Of a stretch of 64,000 bases of DNA, positions 56,305 to 64,000 are shown in pieces. The stretch comes from Linum tenue (Eukaryota > Streptophyta > Magnoliopsida > Malpighiales > Linaceae), in NCBI GenBank assembly GCA_946122785.1, contig CAMGYJ010000003.1, forward strand, positions 7,910,032 through 7,974,031. The letters run 5' to 3'. A model generated the notes under the pieces. It ran no database searches and was not told the DNA's origin. It worked only from the letters and a program-made list of their open reading frames with translations. Position numbers and translations under genes: made by a program. Position 1 is the stretch's first letter. The number at the start of each line of letters is the position of its first letter.

Positions 56305-58045
56305 CAAATTTTGATTGGTTATTATATTTTTCGTCCTAGTATTTTTTATGATTCATTATGTGAAACTGTTATACATTGAATTGTTAATCTCACTTATCAA
56401 ATTTCATATATTGTTTCACATTTTTATATCTTTCATTTATTTATGAAAATTTTTTTTATTAAATGAGCTATCTATAGTACTTTCTTTATTGATTTATAAT
56501 TATGAATCGAATCCACCATTTAAGATATAAGCTAAGAGATTATTAATTTTAGCACACAAAGTGACAAAGAAGTTAAAATTTTGAAGGACACAAAAGAAGA
56601 AGTTAAAATTTGCAAATATATTTCAATTGATAAAAAAAAGTGAAGAGCTTTCATTTTCTCACCCTTCTTCCTGTACGTCGGTATATGATAATAGAGAATA
56701 TCGTGATCTAGATTCCACAAATATCGTGCAGTATCAGTTACTCGTGTAATTTTGGAAGAATGAGAAACCACATTGGCATCCACATCATCAATCTTCCGCT
56801 TATTAGTTTAATTTACCTTGAAAATATTCTAGCAAAAACCAACCACAAATAAAACTATTTTTTGTCACTAATTTATTAAAACTATGTTTTCAGTAAACTA
56901 AACTACATATAATCATAATTTATATTTTGTAGAGAGCTACATACCCCCTACCAAAAGGATCATGTTTTTCTACCTAATAACAACATAGATGAATAGTAAA
57001 AGTTGTATACTTCAATAAAACTCAAGTCATTATATCTTGCAGAGTCCCCATTGTGAATCGGATTGATGCATCAATCTAAATAGTAGTTGTTATGAAAACG
57101 ACCAGGCCAAAATCAAGCTTTAGTTAGGGATTCAATTAGGCAAAATTCACACTAAGGAAACAAACCAATTTCATTACAAACGTCTAGAAATTTGGAAAAA
57201 TATCAACATTTACTACCATTTTATTTCTTCTTCGTGCCCTTTATAAAACCCCAAATATGTTCCCTCCTACTTATAACCCCATGCTACATACTATTTACTT
57301 GATCAAATCATCGTCATATAGCTAGCTAGTATCATGTCACTCATGAACATAATAAACATAATGAACAACCCTCACAACTATGCTTTCCATTTTAACATCC
57401 AAGGAATCGAGTTGCAATGGGCCTCCAAGGAAAACGATCAATTATTCAACCAAAGGAGAGATGCTCCAAGTCCAAGCAACAAACCCTTTGAATTATATGT
57501 TACATGTTTACATCAAAGTATACAGGATAACAGAGAACCATAAAACAACTACCTGAATAACAAAGAAGAAATACAACCATTGAATCGAAAAGGGAAATTT
57601 ACTATCCAGTCGCCGTAATCTGGAAGAAATTAAGAAAAGAATTGGAAGAAGACTATAACTCGGTCAGTCAACCGCTAGCAGTCAGATATCTCCAAGGAAG
57701 AAAGATCAATTGCCCGTTGCGGATCAAAAGGGAAGAGGGAGAATTGATAGGTTGGACTTTTCTTCGTCAATAGGCAAAAATATGTTAAAGTTGTTCAATT
57801 CTTTTCCAACAAATCATTGCATCATGTAACTCCCGTCTCCTATTCTCCTACAAAGAGGGGGAAAACTCAATATGCCTTACCATTTCCTTTACTATATCTA
57901 TATACAAAAACGTAGAGAAGACAAATTCTAGAAACTCAAAATTTAAGCAAATAAGAAAAGAGCTTTATTTGTTTTTGTGGGGCTTGATCTAGTTTCTTCA
58001 TTATCAATGTTGTGTTTTATTTTCAATATTGTATGGGAAAAGGAA
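56305..58045. other. AT-rich DNA, perhaps Helitron interior; no supported gene
   Basis: A 69-codon ORF at 57,334 (MSLMNIINIMNN...) has no recognisable domain. The Athila LTR does not visibly resume anywhere in this stretch. Confidence 0.4.
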
Positions 58046-58331
58046 GGGACAATGACACAAATATTGTTTTTTTTTTAATTTACCACCAATATGGCGGATT
58101 AAAAACTATTGACACAGATATTGTGTTTTGGAGAAAAGAAATGGCGAGACCACCTGAGACTCAGGCACTGCCGCTGTGGATGACTTTTTGGGTCGTTTTA
58201 TTTAAGCTGACATCGGCGGCGCCCAAGACTTAGGCGGAACCGCCTGAGACCGAGGCGAGTAGGTGGGGAAATTATCCCAGGCGGTGGCGTCCAAGACTAA
58301 GGTGCCACTGCTGGCTTATTTGGCCACCCCC

Positions 58332-58338
58332 TATATAA
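58332..58338 (+). promoter_or_regulatory. TATA box of the MULE transposase
   Basis: 'ccccctatataaaccacc' lies 85 bp upstream of the start codon at 58,423 and just inside the left terminal region. Confidence 0.65.
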
Positions 58339-58422
58339 ACCACCAGCCAATTTCATTTCAGTTTCACACCACAAAAAAAATCGTCCGAGACAAAGGAGAG
58401 AGCTCTGGTTGCTGCTGCAAAA

Positions 58423-61072
58423 ATGGCTAATAGGTAAGAGACACATTTATTTTTGTAATTATATTATTCAAATGCTATTATGATTGTGTTTAGTTTTAAT
58501 TAGTGAGTTTGTTTTTTGTAGTGATTTTAGAAGATTTGAATTAGTCGTTCGGTGTAAATCGGAGAAAGTAGAGGATAATTTGGGCGTCAAATTCGTTGGT
58601 GGTAGTAGTTTTCATATGACGATTCCATCCAGGGTCACATATCATTATCTTTGTGAGAATCTAATTCCGAGAATACGATGTAGAGACGAAGCAGTACAAG
58701 ATAGTGATGTGATCACAGGTTTCACTTACCGTCTTCCAGAATGGCAGAATGGTGTTTTATTTCATTATGCGATGCCTATTGTGGATGATGATAGCTTGAA
58801 TGTGCTTTGGAATTTTATGGCACAAAATCCTTATTGTTTGGGTGCTGAGATACATGTTGAGCTCAGTGAGGATCAGGGTGGAGAGGAAGAAAATGATACA
58901 TGGAGCGTGCCATCCGATCATGACTATGATGACGGAGAGGAGGAAGATGATGATGAGGAAGAGGAGGAGGAGGAGGAGGAAGAGGGGGAAGGAGAGCAGC
59001 CTAATTATCCTCCATATTTTTACTTGCAGGGTAATGAAGAGGACGAAGAATACTCACTTGTTGATTCATATGGCGTAATTCCAATGCCTATTGTTGATAG
59101 TTTTGAAGGAGAATTCTACAAGGGGCAGATATTTCACTCGAAACAAGCTGCACAGATGGCGATTAAACACCACGCACTACAACGCAACTTTCAATATGGC
59201 GTGGTAGAGTCGTCACCTTCAATCTGGAAGGTCAGATGCTTGAGGCACAAGGATGACAATTGTCCTTGGATGGTGCGGTTTGGATGTCGAGATGTTGGAG
59301 GCGAATGGACTGTGAGAAAGGCTGAGTTGGTGCATTCTTGTAGCAGTACGACTCAACCGACGGATCATCGCCATCTTGATGTCGACATGATATCTGAGGT
59401 CGTCAAACATTTGGTACGTGCCCAACCAAATCTTAGTGTTCTAACTGTGCAAGCCGAGTTGAAAGATAAGTTTAATATGCAAGTTACTTACAAGAAGGCT
59501 TGGTATGGGAAACAAAGAGCATTGGAGAAGTTGCATGGAAATTGGGAAGAATCCTACGATTTTTTGCAAACATTCTTGCGGGTAGTCAAGAGAAAAATGC
59601 CAACATCGGTGATTGATTGGGTAAGAGTTCCTTCGACTCAACCACGTCATTCGATATTTCAGCGAGTATTTTGGGCTTATGGACCTTGTATAGATGGATT
59701 CAAGAATTGTCCAGGCGTCATGGTTGTTGATGGAACATTTCTTACTGGGAAGTATAAAGGACTGCTACTCATGGCGAGCTCATTTGATGGTCGGAAGAAG
59801 ATTTTTCCAATTGCATTTGCCATAGTGGAGAGTGAGAATACTGAGAGTTGGCCATGGTTCATAAGGAACGTTCAGGGTTTGACTGATCGAAATGATGTAT
59901 GCATCATCTCAGATAGACATGCAGGACTCTATGAAGCCATGAATAACATTGGAAGAGGTTGGGAGTGGAGGTGGTGCATGCGATACTATGCAAGCAATTT
60001 GCAAAGGAAGACTAAAAGCAGAATTATGTATAAGCAACTATTTCGAGTCGGTAAGGCTTCTTCATTTAATTTTGTTATTTATTTTCATGTAATTTTGTCA
60101 TGAATTTATCTAACCCATGTGGTTGTTTATTTTGTTAGCCGGAGAAAAACGGTTGGAGAAGTTCGATCATCAAGTTGAGCAATTTAAGAAGGTGGCCAGT
60201 GATAGAAATATTTCATGTGATAACTGGGTGGATCAACATCAGATTCGTTGGAGTTTAGCACATGATAACTACAATGGTGGGCGTCGTTGGTCTATGCTGA
60301 CATCCAACATGGCAGAAAGCATCAATGGTGTTTTCAAAGGTATTCGTGCACTTCCTATAGCTTCTCTTGTGCAACATACCTATTGGCGATTGGTGGAGAA
60401 ATTCGATAAGTACAGGTTGGAGACAGGAGCAGAAATTAGAAGTGGTCCTTCACAGTACTCCACCAAGTGCGAAGAGCTGATGAAGTACTGGTCACAAAAG
60501 GCAGTTGGACATTCTGTGACAGCTCTTGATCGGGGTCAAGGCATCTATGTAGTTCAGACTCCCCCCAACAATTTTAACATGACGGGGTCAAACAGACTCA
60601 CAGTGCACTTTGACGACCAAAACCGGGAGGGATTTTGCACCTGTGGTAAATTTCAAGGAAATAAAATTCCTTGCTCTCATGCCATTGCAGCTTGCAACCG
60701 AATGGGGGCTAATGCGTATAGGTTTGTAAGCGATGTCTACAAACTGGAAACAGTGCTGGCTTGTTATGGGACAAGTTTCGCACCTCTTGGTGAACCTAAG
60801 GGTTGGAAGAAGCATAATGGTCCTACTCTCCATCCTAATGTGCACATGATTAGGAAGCCGGGGAGGCCACGAGTTACAAGATTCATAACGAGATGGATTG
60901 GCCAAGGGAGGGTGCATCACACCAGGTGTGTAGCAACTGTAACCAAGCGGGACATAATGCATCAACCTGCGGTGGCCAAGCCAGTGGGAGTGGGAGCAAC
61001 CGAAGAGGTAGTGGTGGCCAACCAAGTGCGAGAGGTGGTAGAAGAGGAAGTAGAGGTAATAGACGTGGCTGA
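58423..61072 (+). pseudogene. MuDR-type transposase, nearly intact, one frameshift
   Basis: Exons 58423-58433 (MAN), 58522-60050 and 60139-61072, all GT-AG. An N-terminal globular part is followed by a long acidic run (58,929-58,995), then the MuDR DNA-binding domain (KGQIFHSKQAAQMAIKHHAL, CPWMVRF). The MULE catalytic domain has D at about 406 (VVDGTFL), D at about 468 (ISDRHAGL) and E at about 572 (SNMAESING), so the DDE set is present. The SWIM zinc finger (CTCGKFQGNKIPCSHAIA) is at about 680. A one-base loss near 60,880 shifts frame after GRPRVTR. The expected C-terminal zinc knuckle (CSNCNQAGHNASTC) and RG-rich tail lie in the shifted frame, ending at the TGA 61,070-61,072. Without correction the frame reads on to 61,130. 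It would excise and insert the element. Confidence 0.88.
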
Positions 61073-61091
61073 GAAGATTGTAGAAGTTGTT

Positions 61092-61225
61092 GTATTTATT
61101 TCGATTTACCATGTAGAAGTTGTTGTTTGAAGTTGTTATAGTTTGGTATGTAGTTGTTGTATTTATTTCGATTTACCATGTAGAAGTTGTTGTTTGAAGT
61201 TGTTGTAGTTTGGTATGTAGTTGTT
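61092..61225 (+). repeat. 67-bp tandem duplication downstream of transposase
   Basis: 'gtatttatttcgatttacca' starts at 61,092 and 61,159, and the units differ by about one base. Confidence 0.88.
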
Positions 61226-61448
61226 ATGGTTTTTATCGTTAATAAAATAATAACATAAAAAATAGTCCAAACATAATAGTCCACACATAATAGTCTCAAT
61301 GAAGTACATAATAAAAATCCAAAAGTAAGCAAACTACATAATAGTCTCACTGACGACCACCACGACCACCACCATGCTCCACCACTAGATGGCCTCCGGT
61401 ACCACACCTCGCAGGCACCCTGTTACGCAGAGGTCGACCATCATACTC

Positions 61449-62067
61449 CTAGGGCTGATCTTCCTCGACACCACCAACTACGACGGCATCACCGTCGATC
61501 GCCAGACCGGACAATGTAACAACGTCCTCTAACGTGATCGTGATCTCACCACATGGTAGATGGAAGGTCGACGTCTCGGGTCGCCACCGCTCTACGAGCG
61601 CAGTAATCAAACTCGCATCGGGGTTCATAGGGACTAGGGGCACGACACTTAACAAGCCTGCCGCTTCCAGATATGGCCGATAAAGCTCATGGTAAGGTAC
61701 TAAAATGGTCGAACCTCGAACATGGTAAGATCGATCACCAACCTATAGTGCACAAAACTTATATTAATCATCTTCATTCGTAATAATTCTAATTTCACCT
61801 AATAAATTCTAATCTGTCTAATCTAATATCAAATTATACTAATTTCAAAAAATTTGATACGTAATCCTATTCTCTAACAGTACAGTTCAGTTCACCAACT
61901 AAAATAATCTAATTAGCTAATTAACTTTAAATGAATAATTATCAAATACTTACCTCGTTTGTCCAAACAGAGTCACTACGATGTTGGCCATGTCCCCAAA
62001 GAAGTGTCGGATTGACCGGACCTGGATCAATTGTCGCCGGCGGTAATCTCATCGAATAAGGATCCAT
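61449..62067 (-). pseudogene. Truncated plant mobile domain (PMD / MAIN-like) gene in the MULE
   Basis: Two exons on minus, 62067-61954 (MDPYSMRLPPATIDPGP...) and 61742-61449, joined by a GT-AG intron, give 135 codons before a TAG at 61,451-61,449. The second exon has WRPETSTFHLPCGEITITLE, the signature of the plant mobile domain found in MAIN/MAIL1 and in many plant transposons. A full domain is about 350 residues, so only the N-terminal part is present. It faces the transposase and ends about 0.38 kb from it. It may be a truncated transposon gene or a captured host fragment. The intact splice sites suggest recent or continued transcription. Confidence 0.75.
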
Positions 62068-62395
62068 AAGCCTAGGAACTGCAAAAACAAAGCAACAAAA
62101 CATTAAGAAAAAACACAAAACATTAAAAGAAAATTCAGGCCAGGTGTGTGGAGGAGGGAAGAAGAAGATAAGGTGGGAAGGGGCCCGACCGAGGCAGCAT
62201 TTAAAAAATATAAGGGTGAGGCGGCGGCGCTGGAAACTCGGGCGCCAGCGCCCAGAGCTGTGTAAAACAGCGGCCCCGCCTGAGTCTCTGGTGTGGCCGC
62301 CCCAGCCTTTACTAAAAACACAATATCTGTGTCAATAGTTTTTAATCCGCCATATTGGTGGTAAATTAAAAAAACAATATTTATGTCATTTATCC

Positions 62396-63330
62396 ATAAG
62401 GGAACACACCAAAATGTTGCATTCGTTTTTATTAACTTAATTTAATTTTATTGTAATGATAGACAATTTAAAGAGTAAGCAAAAAAGTACACCAATTAGA
62501 CCTTGTCCAGCATGAAAGGGTGAGAGCTAGCCATGCAGTGGCATAGCCAGGAATTGTGCTAAGGTGGGTCGCTACCACATATTGTCATTGCTTTTTGAAA
62601 TTCAAGTAACTTATTCAATTCGGCAATTCGTAGGATCTTAAAATAAGTACAAAAAAATGCTAGCCTTCTAATTAGCTCTCGTATGCGATTGATTAGGCCA
62701 TTAGGGAATAGGGATTACCTTGGTAGAGAAGTTGGCAAGCGACAATTGAATCAAGAATCGATGACCTAAAGTGAATTGCCAAGTTTGGATTCCACCGATC
62801 GGTAACTCGGAACTGGGATTTTATGATCGGCGCAACAAATTTGACGACAAAGACTTGAACGGACGGACGTGTGGCGTGGTGGGTGAGAGTTCGCCGGAAG
62901 CCTTTGGATGGAGAGGTAAAGTCGATAGTCAACAAAGATATTTGTTAGTTGCAGCCATTAGGGATTGAGAACTCAACAAACAATTTGTTGGGAGTTTTTT
63001 TTATTTATTAACTCAATTACAATATGTTAAAAGTAAATGAAATTGGATAGAGCTTTGCGTCAGTGGAACTACAGAGGAAACACATTACAAAGCCCACGTG
63101 CAGGCTGCAGCACATACATATAGTGATATATATACTTTTTGTCATTCTCGTCAAAGCTCAACGTGGGTCCGGGGACCCACCCACAGATGAGTGTGGATCT
63201 GGTGACTAGGGGGGTGCTTAGTCACTTGACTAAGCCCCTCCTAGCCATTAGATCTGGACACATCAATCCAATGGTTAAAAAGTGGGAAGGGCTATTTAGT
63301 TAATGGCAGGAGTAGTTTGGGTATTATGAA
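62396..63330. other. No supported gene
   Basis: Mixed AT-rich DNA. About 63,160-63,260 has a short GC-richer stretch with small palindromes (ggtccggggacccacc, cttagtcacttgactaag) that may be the end of another small transposon, but no partner end is visible. Confidence 0.4.
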
Positions 63331-63488
63331 AAATTACGAAGTATACAAACCGGATTTACAATCAGTACAAACCATACAAACATACGAACAGTACAAACTA
63401 GAGCGACAAAACATACAAACATTACAAACATATGAACTGTACAAACAATACAAACTAGACCGACAAACAATACAAACCATACAAAAAG

Positions 63489-63567
63489 AAAAAACAACCG
63501 GGTTGACTTTTGAGGCTCCATCCCTATATAGAGGGGCTCCTTCCCAAAGTCAACCTGGGTGTTTTTT
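63489..63567. repeat. 79-bp hairpin, copy 1
   Basis: 'aaaaaacaaccgggttgact' pairs with 'aaagtcaacctgggtgtttttt' (parts: aaagtcaacc, tgggtgttttt) around a loop containing 'ccctatatagagggg'. Confidence 0.8.
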
Positions 63568-63634
63568 AGACATACAAACAGAACGAACATGGTGGACAAA
63601 AATGACAAACTAGACCGACAATCCATACGAACTG

Positions 63635-63713
63635 AAAAAACACTCGGGTTGACTTTTGACGCTCCATCCCTATATAGAGGGGCTCCTTCCCAAAGTCAAC
63701 CCGGGTGTTTTTT
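63635..63713. repeat. 79-bp hairpin, copy 2
   Basis: Same length and layout as copy 1, 146 bp downstream, and better paired (cgggttgacttt with aaagtcaacccg). Four or five differences from copy 1. Confidence 0.8.
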
Positions 63714-63952
63714 AGGCATAAAAAACATTACAAACATGATTGACAAAAATGATAAGCATGGTGCACAAAAATAACAACGTTTACAAACATTACAAAAAAA
63801 CTCGACAAACATTACAAAATAACAAAGCGTACAAACATTACAAAATAAACTGACAAAAGGTACAAAGCATACTAACCGTACAAAATGTCACTAAAAATGA
63901 CAAACAATACAAACCGAAACTATACAAACATTACGAAATAAGTTAGCAAACA

Positions 63953-63954
<2 letters not shown>

Positions 63955-64000
<46 letters not shown>
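63955..64000 (+). repeat. (TC)n microsatellite, reaching the window end
   Basis: At least 22 uninterrupted TC units. The true length is not visible. Confidence 0.95.

Larger units (their letters stand above)
58046..62395 (+). mobile_element. MULE (Mutator-like element), 4.35 kb, with transposase and PMD fragment
   Basis: TIRs of about 83 bp (58,046-58,129 and 62,314-62,395) share 'accaccaatatggcggatta' and 'attgacacagatattgtgtt' in inverse orientation. The flanks gaaaaggaa and ataagggaa agree at 6 of 9 positions, a decayed 9-bp duplication as Mutator elements make. Internal to each TIR is related GC-rich sequence (gagactcaggc, ggcgccc). It carries a MuDR-type transposase on plus and a plant-mobile-domain gene on minus. 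Confidence 0.85.
63345..63955 (+). repeat. TACAAAC/ACATTACAAA-rich array
   Basis: About 600 bp in which (t)acaaac recurs every 8-20 bases on the plus strand with no fixed period. It surrounds the two hairpins below. Confidence 0.7.

Noticed and set aside
58800..59078. 92-aa ORF in the MULE
   Set aside because: Out-of-frame reading of the acidic run of the transposase.
63317..63613. 98-aa ORF with QTYELYKQYKL repeats
   Set aside because: Translation of the TACAAAC array and hairpin; a compositional artefact.

Overview
The window is nuclear DNA of a flowering plant, most likely a eudicot. It is AT-rich, has short GT-AG introns, has one clear host gene, and is otherwise mostly layered transposable elements of plant-specific lineages (Athila- and Tat-type Ty3/gypsy, Ty1/copia-like, PIF/Harbinger, MULE, hAT, a possible Helitron). 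I see no bacterial, organellar or CRISPR features. The species cannot be named from the sequence.

Layout. 1-925 looks like the end of a Ty3-type LTR. 1,869-7,444 is a complete non-autonomous LTR retrotransposon (TSD GATTC) with one ORF of unknown function; a 757-bp hAT MITE sits inside its 3' LTR. 7,450-10,170 is AT-rich with degenerate MITE-like sequence. About 10,170-15,360 is a decayed PIF/Harbinger transposon with both of its genes (transposase and Myb/SANT-like protein). 16,973-18,870 is a long inverted-repeat (foldback) element. 19,663-24,386 (minus) is the only convincing host gene: an intact 12-exon, 635-codon-plus-stop sulfate transporter of the SULTR3;5 type. 24,600-30,060 is gene-free and carries two clean MITEs.

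30,063-35,752 is a very young LTR element (TSD AGATT, three LTR differences seen by eye). It runs on the minus strand and has lost its primer-binding site, gag and nearly all of pol. On the opposite strand it keeps an intact four-exon, 810-aa gene with its own TATA box. 35,753-38,330 holds copia debris and another hAT MITE.

38,415-56,277 is a large tail-to-tail inverted pair of Athila-type elements meeting at a 21-bp spacer (44,251-44,271), with no 3' LTR at the centre. In the left arm the LTR and primer-binding site run directly into a complete reverse-transcribed tRNA-Asp, including the complement of its CCA tail, and then straight into the middle of integrase. The right arm keeps gag, protease, RT, RNase H and integrase as a pseudogene and is interrupted by a 2.7-kb copia-type non-autonomous element (TSD GAGGA). 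A Helitron-like terminus cuts the right LTR.

58,046-62,395 is a MULE with 80-bp TIRs, a nearly intact MuDR-type transposase (one frameshift) and a truncated plant-mobile-domain gene on the other strand. The last kilobase has TACAAAC-rich DNA, a duplicated 79-bp hairpin and a (TC)n tract.

Apart from the sulfate transporter there is no host pathway here. The interest lies in the retrotransposon rearrangements, two of which look like products of faulty reverse transcription.
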